From JAZTZP01 sp045637525 (GTDB lineage Bacteria; Bacillota; Clostridia; UBA1381): DNA of 27,099 nt. Location of the stretch: the NCBI GenBank assembly GCA_045637525.1, contig JAZTZP010000060.1, positions 1 to 27,099 of the forward strand. Direction: 5' to 3'. Below the pieces are notes generated by a model. The model was not told where the DNA came from. It saw only the letters and a program-made list of their open reading frames with translations, and searched no databases. Position numbers and translations under genes: made by a program. Positions 1 to 6,674 of this stretch are shown in pieces. The number at the start of each line of letters is the position of its first letter. Within the stretch, counting starts at the first letter, position 1.

Positions 1-1
1 C

Positions 2-850
2 TATGAATTTGAGAGGATTGCCGTTTTGGAAATGGCAAGAAAAGCCGGGGTGTCGGCTAATGAGTTTGTTTCGGGGCAGCATGAGTATTTTAAAAGCTTT
101 GGGGTTGACCTTGGCTTTTCTGAGACGGTGGAGGAGATAACTGCTCGGTATATATCGGAGCTTTATGCTGATGATGACGATTTATTACGGGTTATTGATA
201 TTACTGAGGGTAAGGAGCATATACGGAGGTTGTTTTCTTATGCCCGTAACGGGGTGTTGAATGATTCGAACAGGGAGTTGACAAAGGATAAAAAATATAG
301 TATAATGAAGGAGAACGAGAAGAAACCTGTTACGGCTATAACTGACAATGCTATAAGCAATGTGCCGAAAGTAAACATTGACAATTTTACAGACGAGCAA
401 AATGTATTTATTCAAAATCAACACAAAGATTTGTTAAGATATGCAAGAGCTAATAATGAAAATGGAGAGGTTGCCTTTGTTTTCCAAGAGGGGTTGACAG
501 ATAAATCGATTTTTGTTGGTAGTGATGATGAAATTGATTTTGGTAAAGGTTTATTCGGTAAAGGTAATGACTTGTTTGTAATTCATAATCATCCAAGAAA
601 TAATAGTTTTTCCGATAGGGACATAATATTTCTTATAGGAAATGATGAAATAAAAACAATTACTATTGTGAAAAATAATGGTTCAGTTGAAACACTAACA
701 AAAACCGGTATGTTTAATAAATATAAAGCTAAAATGGAATTTTTGAGGCAATATAAAAAGAATATAAAAAAAGGTAATGTTCAGGAAATTCATAAAGCTA
801 TTACCGGTTTTTTGGAAAAATATAAGGAGGGATTAGAGTGGAACAGATAA
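2..850 (+). CDS. C-terminal part of a polymorphic-toxin-like protein with JAB-type metal motif (5' end outside window)
   Basis: The reading frame is open from the first bases, so the gene starts upstream of the window; the first visible ATG at 26 is probably internal. The first third is acidic and helical, with no family I recognise. The last ~150 residues carry HNHPRNNSFSDRD (bases 584-622), i.e. H-x-H-x6-S-x2-D, which resembles the JAMM/RadC metal site (HNHP...S..D). JAB-type domains occur as C-terminal toxin modules in polymorphic toxins and phage-encoded toxins. The stop overlaps the next small gene by 13 bases, as in toxin-immunity pairs. The 52 bases at 9-60 recur at 1166-1217, which suggests a module swap. 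The JAB-like fold is moderately supported; the toxin role is inferred from layout. A prophage polyvalent protein is an alternative. Confidence 0.6.
   Translation, partial: YEFERIAVLEMARKAGVSANEFVSGQHEYFKSFGVDLGFSETVEEITARYISELYADDDDLLRVIDITEGKEHIRRLFSYARNGVLNDSNRELTKDKKYSIMKENEKKPVTAITDNAISNVPKVNIDNFTDEQNVFIQNQHKDLLRYARANNENGEVAFVFQEGLTDKSIFVGSDDEIDFGKGLFGKGNDLFVIHNHPRNNSFSDRDIIFLIGNDEIKTITIVKNNGSVETLTKTGMFNKYKAKMEFLRQYKKNIKKGNVQEIHKAITGFLEKYKEGLEWNR
9..60 (+). repeat. 52-bp direct repeat, copy 1 (toxin junction)
   Basis: Identical over 52 bases to 1166-1217, and in the same reading frame in both places, encoding the segment RIAVLEMARKAGVSAN. It marks the boundary between the conserved body of the upstream gene and its variable C terminus. 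Confidence 0.9.
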
Positions 851-996
851 GATTTACAAAGCTTGATGGTGGAACTATTGAGGAAAGAATAGCTGAAGCA
901 AAAGCGTTTTTGGGGTTGAAACCTGAACAGACATTTCAAGATTTAGAATTTGATGAAGACGAACAAGATGATGGACTAAAAAAACATACGGATTAG
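838..996 (+). CDS. small acidic protein, candidate immunity partner of the JAB-like module
   Basis: A 52-residue protein starting at GTG 838, seven bases after a strong AAGGAGG (824-830). Its start overlaps the last 13 bases of the toxin-like gene, which implies coupled translation. It is acidic (EFDEDEQDD near the C terminus) and has no transmembrane segment or signal peptide. Size, acidity and overlap fit an immunity protein for the upstream C-terminal module, but there is no sequence match to support that function. Confidence 0.6.
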   Translation: MEQIRFTKLDGGTIEERIAEAKAFLGLKPEQTFQDLEFDEDEQDDGLKKHTD

Positions 997-1056
997 ACTT
1001 GCCGGATGATGTCAGGAGAACAATAACAAAATTCAATAAATCAAGCACTATGCATT

Positions 1057-1257
1057 TTGCGTGGTGCTTTTTTCTTGCACCGAGCATGGTGGTTGACTAA
1101 GGAGGATGCGGCGGATAGAGATATAACAGGGAGAAAGAAGCTGGGGGCTAAGACTTATCGTGAGGTTGAGAGGATTGCCGTTTTGGAAATGGCAAGAAAA
1201 GCCGGGGTGTCGGCTAACGATATAGATAGGGACATGCCTATTTTTGCACATTTATGA
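1057..1257 (+). pseudogene. displaced C-terminal remnant sharing the toxin junction
   Basis: This frame (TTG at the left limit; no good ribosome site) encodes ...TYREVERIAVLEMARKAG and so on, the same junction as at the start of the window, and then a different short tail ending FAHL and a stop. The likely explanation is an orphan tip: the older C terminus of the upstream gene, pushed downstream when the JAB-like module and its small partner were inserted by recombination at the 52-base repeat. It is probably not translated on its own. Confidence 0.5.
1166..1217 (+). repeat. 52-bp direct repeat, copy 2
   Basis: Exact copy of 9-60 at an offset of 1157 bases. Together the two copies bracket the toxin-module/immunity cassette. 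The sequences diverge at once after GCTAA (GAGTTT in copy 1, CGATAT in copy 2). Confidence 0.9.
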
Positions 1258-1366
1258 TAAGAAAATTCTTGATGTCTCTAAAGTTTATTGTTGACTGTAA
1301 TACAGGTGTGATAAGGATATAATCTCCTTAAGGGCGGGCTTGAATTTTTTTGGGTAATTCCAAACT

Positions 1367-1438
1367 ATGATATACTATACTATAATTTATATTCTTGTTT
1401 TTGTTATACTTATAATCTTTACTATAAAAGCAAAGTAA
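1367..1438 (+). CDS. 23-residue hydrophobic peptide, probable type I toxin
   Basis: ATG 1367 to TAA 1436-1438 encodes a peptide that is almost entirely one transmembrane segment (core IIYILVFVILIIF) and ends in the basic tail IKAK. That composition is typical of Fst/Ldr/TxpA-like type I toxins. The stop sits at the foot of an 8-bp inverted repeat (GTAACCGC 1435-1442, GCGGTTAC 1461-1468). A strong promoter on the other strand (1520-1548) drives an RNA against the 3' part. A TATAAT lies at 1318-1323, but its -35 is poor. The ribosome site is weak, as is common for repressed toxins. Function is inferred from layout and composition. Confidence 0.55.
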   Translation: MIYYTIIYILVFVILIIFTIKAK

Positions 1439-1513
1439 CCGCCTCAACGTCCAAATTGCAGCGGTTACAAAAATCCTGATTTGGGCACAACCGTCTGAGG
1501 TTTTGCCTTTTTC
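1435..1513 (-). ncRNA. candidate antitoxin RNA converging on the small toxin gene
   Basis: Transcription from the minus promoter at 1520-1548 would start near 1513. It would pass CCTCAGACG/CGTTGAGG and CCAAAT/ATTTGG pairings, then the GTAACCGC/GCGGTTAC hairpin followed by TTTGCTTTT, a plausible terminator. On the plus strand the same DNA folds as CCTCAACG/CGTCTGAGG followed by TTTTGCCTTTTT, so each strand has its own terminator and the RNAs overlap by about 80 bases. This is the convergent Fst/par-like arrangement. Confidence 0.5.
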
Positions 1514-1519
1514 TATTAT

Positions 1520-1548
1520 CTTATACACCTTGTTTTCTGATTTGTCAA
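1520..1548 (-). promoter_or_regulatory. promoter for the antitoxin-like RNA
   Basis: On the minus strand TTGACA (1543-1548) is followed by exactly 17 bases and TATAAG (1520-1525). Confidence 0.65.
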
Positions 1549-1585
1549 TACCTTTTTGAGAAAAATCAGGAAATGAGGTTTTTTA

Positions 1586-1781
1586 GTGAAGTGCAGGACG
1601 AAAGTCTTGCGTGAAATATCAACTGCGTTGATGTGAAATAATTTACTTCGTAAATTGTGAAATTGAAAGCTGACGCTTTCAGTGAAATGAAATAAATCAA
1701 CACGCCGTAAGGCGTATTTCACATTGCGGAGCAATATTTCACACACGAAGTGTATTTCACAAATCCGTGAGGGTTTATTTC
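1586..1781. repeat. symmetrical array of eight mini-hairpins with GTGAAAT/ATTTCAC spacers
   Basis: The left half has four short hairpins (GCAGGAC/GTCTTGC; TCAAC/GTTGA; ATTTAC/GTAAAT; GAAAGC/GCTTTC) separated by GTGAAAT-type spacers. The right half has four more (ACGCC/GGCGT; ATTGC/GCAAT; ACAC/GTGT; AAATCC/GGGTTT) separated by ATTTCAC. Left and right spacers are complementary, so the whole can fold into one spine with a hairpin at each junction. It sits between the toxin-like locus and tRNA-Glu and next to a terminator. I recall similar arrays between genes of gut clostridia but know no function. Confidence 0.75.
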
Positions 1782-1784
1782 GTT

Positions 1785-1816
1785 AAAAAAAGCACTTCTT
1801 ACGAAGTGCTTTTTTT
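1785..1816. terminator. bidirectional terminator downstream of tRNA-Glu
   Basis: AGCACTTC (1791-1798) pairs with GAAGTGCT (1803-1810), flanked by an A run on the left and a T run on the right. It can end the tRNA transcript on the minus strand and anything arriving on the plus strand. Confidence 0.8.
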
Positions 1817-1817
1817 A

Positions 1818-1892
1818 TGGTGACCCGTAAGGGAATCGAACCCTTGTCGCCGCCGTGAGAGGGCGGAGTCTTAACCGCTTGACCAACGGGCC
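1818..1892 (-). tRNA. tRNA-Glu (anticodon CTC)
   Basis: Read on the minus strand this forms a full cloverleaf. The acceptor GGCCCGT pairs with ACGGGTC, the anticodon stem CCGCC/GGCGG holds the loop CTCTCAC (anticodon CTC, codon GAG), and the T arm is AAGGG-TTCGATT-CCCTT. The discriminator is A and CCA is encoded. A near-consensus promoter lies just upstream and a bidirectional terminator just downstream, so it is a single-gene unit. Confidence 0.95.
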
Positions 1893-1907
1893 TTAAAGAC
1901 ATGTATT

Positions 1908-1936
1908 ATTATAGCATATAAAGTTTATTTTGTCAA
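1908..1936 (-). promoter_or_regulatory. promoter of tRNA-Glu
   Basis: On the minus strand TTGACA (1931-1936), 17 bases, TATAAT (1908-1913): a consensus vegetative promoter placing the start a few bases before the mature tRNA 5' end. Confidence 0.85.
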
Positions 1937-2048
1937 GAGGTTTTTGAAAAAAAATTAAATTATTTTCGGGATTGTTGCGTTCTGAATTTGGCGTGAGCTT
2001 TTTCTGTTTTTTCATTCCTGTGCAGTGAGTTTCTGAGATGTAAGTTGC

Positions 2049-2118
2049 ATATGCGGGGCAATACTGTCAACTCAAGGAGATGGATTGAATTTCTTAAGTT
2101 GACAGTATTGATATGCGG
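2049..2118. repeat. 54-bp hairpin insert flanked by 8-bp direct repeats
   Basis: CAATACTGTCAACT (2059-2072) and AGTTGACAGTATTG (2097-2110) form a perfect 14-bp inverted repeat with a 24-base loop. The unit is bracketed by ATATGCGG at 2049-2056 and again at 2111-2118, which would fit a target-site duplication of a tiny mobile element. The rest of 1937-2421 holds no convincing gene. Confidence 0.5.
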
Positions 2119-2234
2119 CGGGGGAATCATTTAGTATGCGTTGGACTGTTTTTGAGTGGCGTTGTTGTATAAAGTATGTGACTGCTGAACGGTATCGGAT
2201 TTGATGATAGCAATAAATAATGATATACACAATA

Positions 2235-2291
2235 CCGTCCCTTGGATATGGTTTTGCGAGGTGTGGTTGATTACATCTATACAAGGGACGG
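2235..2291. repeat. inverted repeat CCGTCCCTTG/CAAGGGACGG
   Basis: A perfect 10-bp inverted repeat (2235-2244 and 2282-2291) with a 37-base loop, in otherwise gene-free DNA upstream of the antiporter. No T run follows, so it is not an obvious terminator. Function unknown. Confidence 0.5.
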
Positions 2292-2421
2292 AAATATGTA
2301 AATTAAAATAGGGGTGCAGTATGGGTTGCAATAGTGGCTTTTTTTCGCTTTTATAAGATGATATAATTACAATGAAACTTTTCAGTAATCTAAAAAAAAT
2401 AAATTTTCTTTTAATAAAGTA

Positions 2422-2450
2422 TTGAAAAATGTCGGAATTAGTGGTATAAT
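2422..2450 (+). promoter_or_regulatory. promoter of the NhaC-family antiporter gene
   Basis: TTGAAA (2422-2427), 17 bases, TATAAT (2445-2450). The predicted start near 2457 leaves a leader of about 115 bases before ATG 2572. I see no recognisable riboswitch in that leader. Confidence 0.75.
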
Positions 2451-2571
2451 TTATGTAGCAAATTTTTAAGCGGGTGCGGATTTAGCAGGATATGGTTAAA
2501 ATTTTCCCTGTTTTATATTATATCCGACTGTATTTCGTGGCGGCTTATACATTTGAAAGGAGAGAAGAAAT

Positions 2572-4182
2572 ATGAAAAATTTCACAAAGAATTTACTTAA
2601 GATTTCGGTCTTCGCTATGATTATGGTAATCCTTTTCCCGGTTCTCGGACTGGCTGAGGGTGAGGGCGCAGAAATTACAAGCAAATTTTATCAGACGTTC
2701 TGGGCGTTGGTTCCTCCGATTGTTGCTATCGGGTTGGCGCTCATTACAAAGGAAGTATATTCCTCGCTTTTTGTAGGAATAGTTCTCGGTGGTTTGTTAT
2801 CGGTTAACTTTTCACCGGTTGCGGCATTGGATAATGTTTTAAATGCCGGTTTCATTGAAGCCGTATCGGGTACGGCAGGTATATTTATATTCCTGGTTGT
2901 ACTTGGCGTTTTAGTTGCACTTGTTAACAAGGCCGGCGGTTCTGCTGCTTTCGGAAGATGGGCAGAGAAGAACATCAAGTCACGCGTGGGTGCGTTGATT
3001 GCAACTTTTATACTCGGCGTACTTATATTCATAGACGATTATTTCAATTGTCTTACGGTAGGAAGCGTTATGCGACCGGTTACAGATGCTCATAAGGTTT
3101 CAAGAGCTAAGCTTGCATTTATCATTGATGCAACTGCTGCTCCTATCTGTATGATAGCACCTATATCTTCGTGGGCTGCTGCTGTTTCAAGCTATACAGA
3201 GGGTACGGGTTACAGTGGAATAGAGCTTTTCATTAAAGCTATTCCTTATAATTTCTATTCACTGCTTACAATTGTTTTCATAATAGCAATTGTCCTTATG
3301 AAGTTTGATTTCGGTCCTATGAAGACACATGAGCTTAATGCAATCAAAAACGGTGACCTCTTTACAACCGGTACTGTTAAAGGTGAGGAAGAGGACGCTA
3401 ATCCTAAGGGAATAGTTTTAGACCTCGTTCTTCCTATTGTAGTTCTTATAATAGTATGTGTTTTAGCTCTTATATATGTTGGCGGATTCTTTGCAGGTGA
3501 AACATTTGTAGATGCTTTCGGTAATACAGATGCAACGGTAGGCTTGCCATGGGGCGGTATAGTTGCACTTATCTTTGCAATTATTTACTTCGTTGCAAGA
3601 AGAGTTATTTCGTTTAAAGACGCTATGGAATGTATTCCTAAGGGCTTTATAGCGATGGTTCCGGCTATTCTTATTCTTACGTTTGCCACAGCTCTTAAGA
3701 ATATGACAGGACTTTTAGGTGCTGCTGAATATGTTGATATGCTTATGCAGTCGGCTGCTGCCGGTCTTGCTAATTTCCTGCCGGCTATCATTTTCCTGGT
3801 TGCCTGCGGTCTTGCTTTTGCGACAGGTACATCATGGGGAACATTCGGTATCCTCATTCCGATTGTTACGGCTATATTCCCGGGAGATTCAACACTTCTT
3901 ATTATCGGTATGTCAGCTTGTCTTGCAGGTGCTGTTTGCGGTGACCATTGCTCACCTATCTCAGATACGACAATCATGTCATCGGCCGGTGCACAGTGCG
4001 ATCATATAAACCACGTTTCAACACAGATTCCTTACGCAATAACTATTGCAGCTATTTCATTTGTTGCGTACATAGTTGCAGGATTTGTTCAGAGTGCATG
4101 GATTGTATTACCGTTGTTCGCTGTTGTTACGGTTGCTGTTCTTTTCGTAATAAAGAAGATTACCTGGAAAGAACAAATATAA
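2572..4182 (+). CDS. NhaC-family Na+/H+ antiporter
   Basis: A 536-residue polytopic membrane protein that should exchange cations for protons across the cytoplasmic membrane (Na+/H+, or malate/lactate as in the MleN branch). It has about a dozen hydrophobic segments. Family marks include FIDDYFNCLTVGSVMRPVTD near residues 150-170, the stretch with TAAPICMIAPISSWAA, and GTSWGTFGI plus CGDHCSPISDTTIMSSAGA in the second half. The N terminus looks like a signal sequence (ends ...VLGLAEG), giving an extra leading segment. Start choice is firm: AAAGGAG (2556-2562) lies nine bases before ATG. Monocistronic, with its own promoter and terminator. The exact substrate cannot be read from sequence. Confidence 0.9.
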   Translation: MKNFTKNLLKISVFAMIMVILFPVLGLAEGEGAEITSKFYQTFWALVPPIVAIGLALITKEVYSSLFVGIVLGGLLSVNFSPVAALDNVLNAGFIEAVSGTAGIFIFLVVLGVLVALVNKAGGSAAFGRWAEKNIKSRVGALIATFILGVLIFIDDYFNCLTVGSVMRPVTDAHKVSRAKLAFIIDATAAPICMIAPISSWAAAVSSYTEGTGYSGIELFIKAIPYNFYSLLTIVFIIAIVLMKFDFGPMKTHELNAIKNGDLFTTGTVKGEEEDANPKGIVLDLVLPIVVLIIVCVLALIYVGGFFAGETFVDAFGNTDATVGLPWGGIVALIFAIIYFVARRVISFKDAMECIPKGFIAMVPAILILTFATALKNMTGLLGAAEYVDMLMQSAAAGLANFLPAIIFLVACGLAFATGTSWGTFGILIPIVTAIFPGDSTLLIIGMSACLAGAVCGDHCSPISDTTIMSSAGAQCDHINHVSTQIPYAITIAAISFVAYIVAGFVQSAWIVLPLFAVVTVAVLFVIKKITWKEQI

Positions 4183-4213
4183 TTTTATAAAACAGGGAAA
4201 TAAAATGCTTTTT

Positions 4214-4247
4214 GAGAGATGCTTTTTGGAGCATCTCTCTTTTTTTG
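4214..4247 (+). terminator. terminator of the antiporter gene
   Basis: GAGAGATGCT (4214-4223), loop TTTTGG, AGCATCTCTC (4230-4239), then an eight-base T run: a perfect 10-bp intrinsic terminator. Confidence 0.9.
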
Positions 4248-4419
4248 GAGTGCAGGATTTAGTACGTAAATATGTACTGTTTTTAAATTTGCTTATAAAA
4301 ATGTTACAAATGCCATTGGTTATTTGAAAAACGGTTTATGCATAATTTTTCTTGATATCATAATATTTTAAAAAAATACAAAAAGTCAGAATTTTTTTTG
4401 TTTTTTTTCAAAAAAACCC

Positions 4420-4448
4420 TTGACTTTTAAAAACACATATGCTATAAT
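4420..4448 (+). promoter_or_regulatory. promoter of candidate small RNA
   Basis: TTGACT (4420-4425), 17 bases, TATAAT (4443-4448). It follows an A/T-rich tract (from about 4370) that could act as an UP element. Confidence 0.75.
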
Positions 4449-4454
4449 ACAACC

Positions 4455-4548
4455 ATAGCGTATGAGAAATCGTGCGCTATCATATACCCTTTTATCATAT
4501 ATACCACCACCAAGAAAAGCACTGATTCCCCGATCGGTGCTTTTCACC
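4455..4548 (+). ncRNA. candidate small RNA (~90 nt) with 5' GAAA-tetraloop hairpin and C-rich terminator loop
   Basis: The predicted start falls at the first base of a perfect 11-bp hairpin (4455-4480, two or three G-U pairs) closed by a GAAA tetraloop. Then come an unpaired pyrimidine-rich stretch with ACCACCACC (4503-4511) and a 12-bp hairpin AAAAGCACTGAT/ATCGGTGCTTTT (4515-4544) with loop TCCCCG. The next gene has its own promoter at 4603-4631, so this looks like a separate RNA gene rather than a leader. C-rich loops like TCCCC are the seed regions of several Gram-positive regulatory RNAs. I recognise no Rfam family. An attenuated leader of the PurF-like gene is the alternative. Confidence 0.5.
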
Positions 4549-4602
4549 TTTTAAAGTGCAAATATAACGTATAAATAGTGTGATTTTAGGTAATATTGTC
4601 AA

Positions 4603-4631
4603 TTGAATTGCAGTGGAATTTATGATATAAT
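4603..4631 (+). promoter_or_regulatory. promoter of the PurF-like gene
   Basis: TTGAAT (4603-4608), 17 bases, TATAAT (4626-4631). The transcript would start near 4638, too close to the ATG at 4643 for that to be a normal start, which supports translation from 4703. Confidence 0.7.
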
Positions 4632-4702
4632 TAGATTATCAGATGTATGCAAGATTTATAAGATTTTGCACATTCATATTAAATGAAAAGAGGTTACAGC
4701 AT

Positions 4703-6109
4703 ATGGGCGGTTTTTTTGGTGTAGCATCAAAAGAGGATTGTGTTTTTGACTTGTTTTACGGAGTCGATTATCATTCGCATTTAGGAACAAGACGTGCCGG
4801 TATGGCAGTTTACAGCAGGGAAAAGGGATTTGACAAAGCAATTCATAATATTGAAAATGCACCATTCCGTACAAAGTTTACAAGTGAGTCTGTTGAAATG
4901 CACGGAAATTACGGAATAGGTTGTATTTCTGATTTTGAGGCTCAACCTGTTTTAATACGTTCTCATCATGGAACGTTTGGTATTACGACAGTCGGAAAGA
5001 TTAATAATTCTGAAGAAATTGCTGAAGAGATAGTAAAAAAACATACTCATTTTTTTGAAATGCAAAACGGTGCAATAAACCAAACCGAGCTTGTTGCTGC
5101 AATTATAAATCAGAAAGAAAACTTTATAGAGGGTATACAGTATGCCCAGGAGATGATAGAAGGTTCTTTAAGTATGCTTATCCTTACAAATAAGGGAATT
5201 TATGTGGCAAGAGATAAGCATGGCAGAACGCCGGTTGTTATAGGAAAGAAGGACACGGGATTTTGTGCGGCTTTTGAAAGCTTTTCATACCTTAATCTCG
5301 GTTATACCGATTATAAAGAGCTTGCACCCGGAGAAATTGTTGTTATGGATGAAACGGATGTACGGACTATCGTGTCACCCGAATCCGATATGAAGATATG
5401 TACGTTTTTGTGGGTTTACTACGGTTATCCGTCATCTTCATACGAGGGAATAAGCGTTGAAAAGATGCGATATAACTGCGGTAAGTGTTTAGCACTTCGT
5501 GATACTGTAAAGCCTGACCTGGTTGCAGGAATACCCGATTCGGGAATTGCTCATGCGATAGGCTATTCAAATGAGTCCGGAATCCGCTATTCAAGACCTT
5601 TTGTTAAATATACGCCCACCTGGCCACGTTCGTTTATGCCGACGCATCAGAGTAAACGTGACCTTATAGCTAAAATGAAGCTTATACCGATACATGACCT
5701 TATAGAAGGTAAAAAGCTTCTCTTAATAGACGACTCGATAGTAAGAGGTACTCAGTTGAGAGAAACTACCGAGTTTTTATACGACAGCGGTGCAAAGGAA
5801 GTTCATATAAGAACCGGTTGTCCGCCGATTATGTTTGGATGTAAGTATTTAAGCTTCTCTCGTTCAACTTCGGAGATGGAGCTTATTACAAGGCGTGTAA
5901 TAAATGAGCTTGAGGGTGGAGAGCCTGAAAGAGAAGTTCTTTATGAATATGCTGACCCGAACAGTGAAAAATACAAAAAGATGGTAGAAAAAATAGGAGA
6001 AAAGCTCCACTTCACTTCCCTTGCATATCTGCGCTTAGACGATATGCTCGATTCTGTTGGCATAGATAAATCAAAGCTATGCACCTACTGCTGGAACGGT
6101 AAGGAATAA
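4703..6109 (+). CDS. PurF-like phosphoribosyltransferase lacking the glutaminase nucleophile
   Basis: A 468-residue homologue of glutamine phosphoribosylpyrophosphate amidotransferase (first step of purine synthesis, cytoplasmic). The N-terminal Ntn-type glutaminase domain begins MGGFFGVAS, where active PurF has MCGIFG with Cys as nucleophile; here Gly replaces it. The phosphoribosyltransferase domain is intact, with the PRPP loop LLLIDDSIVRGT (residues 339-350). Cys233, Cys380 (or Cys373), Cys460 and Cys463 (CTYC) match the spacing of the [4Fe-4S] ligands of the Bacillus-type enzyme. Start 4703 was chosen because AAAAGAGG precedes it and the product then begins where the family begins. It may use free ammonia, work with another glutaminase, or be regulatory. 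No purine genes adjoin it. Confidence 0.85.
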   Translation: MGGFFGVASKEDCVFDLFYGVDYHSHLGTRRAGMAVYSREKGFDKAIHNIENAPFRTKFTSESVEMHGNYGIGCISDFEAQPVLIRSHHGTFGITTVGKINNSEEIAEEIVKKHTHFFEMQNGAINQTELVAAIINQKENFIEGIQYAQEMIEGSLSMLILTNKGIYVARDKHGRTPVVIGKKDTGFCAAFESFSYLNLGYTDYKELAPGEIVVMDETDVRTIVSPESDMKICTFLWVYYGYPSSSYEGISVEKMRYNCGKCLALRDTVKPDLVAGIPDSGIAHAIGYSNESGIRYSRPFVKYTPTWPRSFMPTHQSKRDLIAKMKLIPIHDLIEGKKLLLIDDSIVRGTQLRETTEFLYDSGAKEVHIRTGCPPIMFGCKYLSFSRSTSEMELITRRVINELEGGEPEREVLYEYADPNSEKYKKMVEKIGEKLHFTSLAYLRLDDMLDSVGIDKSKLCTYCWNGKE

Positions 6110-6123
6110 TTTAATATTTAATT

Positions 6124-6165
6124 AAAAAAACGGCGTAATGCCCGTTACTCATAAGGAAGTGAGTA
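6124..6165 (+). other. left attachment junction (attL-like)
   Basis: A7CGGC (6124-6134) is followed by 12 bases, ACTCATAAGGAAGT (6147-6160), then GAGTA. TACTCA (6146-6151) and TGAGTA (6160-6165) give dyad symmetry, extended by AATGCCCG/CGGGCATT to a hairpin of about 16 bp spanning the crossover. The likely crossover is at GA 6161-6162. Confidence 0.6.
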
Positions 6166-6242
6166 GCGGGCATTTGCTATGTACAGTCGGAATGATTGAA
6201 TATTGTAGTAAAAATCTAATATTAAAATTTGGAGGAATTACA

Positions 6243-6620
6243 ATGAAATCGATATTCGAACAGAACGATGGAACTTATACAAAGGTTGGGAAATATTATA
6301 TTCCCAATGTTTCAGTACCAAATACAAAGAAATATAATGTTGGCAAATACGGCAGAATGCATGCAAAATTTATCAAACAAAACAAAACTTACATCTATTC
6401 TGCAAAAATGCTTAACGGTACTTGGCTTGAATACCTTGAAGATATCGACACATCTGCAAGAGAAATGCTTGATCAAATTATCAAAGACCTAGTGGTTAAG
6501 CAATGTATTACAGAAGAACTCAAGGCAAACGACCAAATTGCTTGGGTTTCTGCTATGGAACAGATTAAACACACAGCAGAAGAAATAGTACTACATAATC
6601 TAATTTATAACCTTAATTAA
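6243..6620 (+). CDS. tnpV: TnpV family transposon protein
   Basis: A 125-residue protein of the TnpV family of Tn4451-like elements; a role in excision has been suggested for this family but is not certain. Recognisable features are the start MKSIFEQNDGTY, the YYIPN segment, GKYGRMHAKFIKQ, LEYLEDIDTSA and the C-terminal stretch ending EEIVLHNLIYN. Start 6243 follows GGAGG (6231-6235); the open frame extends upstream into the junction but has no ribosome site there. It is the first gene inside the left end. In the circular form it would lie just downstream of the recombinase gene. It ends at a bidirectional terminator shared with the cyclase operon. Confidence 0.9.
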   Translation: MKSIFEQNDGTYTKVGKYYIPNVSVPNTKKYNVGKYGRMHAKFIKQNKTYIYSAKMLNGTWLEYLEDIDTSAREMLDQIIKDLVVKQCITEELKANDQIAWVSAMEQIKHTAEEIVLHNLIYNLN

Positions 6621-6642
6621 ATTATAAGATAGTATCAAATTC

Positions 6643-6672
6643 AAAAGCACAGAGCGAAAACTCTGTGCTTTT
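6643..6672. terminator. bidirectional terminator between tnpV and the cyclase operon
   Basis: AAAAGCACAGAG (6643-6654), loop CGAAAA, CTCTGTGCTTTT (6661-6672): a perfect 12-bp stem with A and T runs, three bases from the stop of the minus-strand cyclase gene. Confidence 0.9.
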
Positions 6673-6674
6673 GA

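Noticed and set aside
1291..1323. TTGACT...TATAAT as a clean promoter for the small toxin
   Set aside because: The spacer is 21 bases; only the -10 is convincing, so it was not listed as a separate promoter.
1586..1781. CRISPR array
   Set aside because: Spacers of 7 bases and hairpins of 11-18 bases differ from any repeat-spacer plan, the repeat turns to its complement halfway, and there are no cas genes.
2691..3977. Minus-strand open frames inside the antiporter gene
   Set aside because: No ribosome sites and no recognisable protein features; they mirror the codon pattern of the antiporter.
6196..6222. Promoter for tnpV (TTGAAT/TAATAT)
   Set aside because: The spacer is 15 bases and both boxes are imperfect; tnpV may instead be read from the recombinase end in the circular form.
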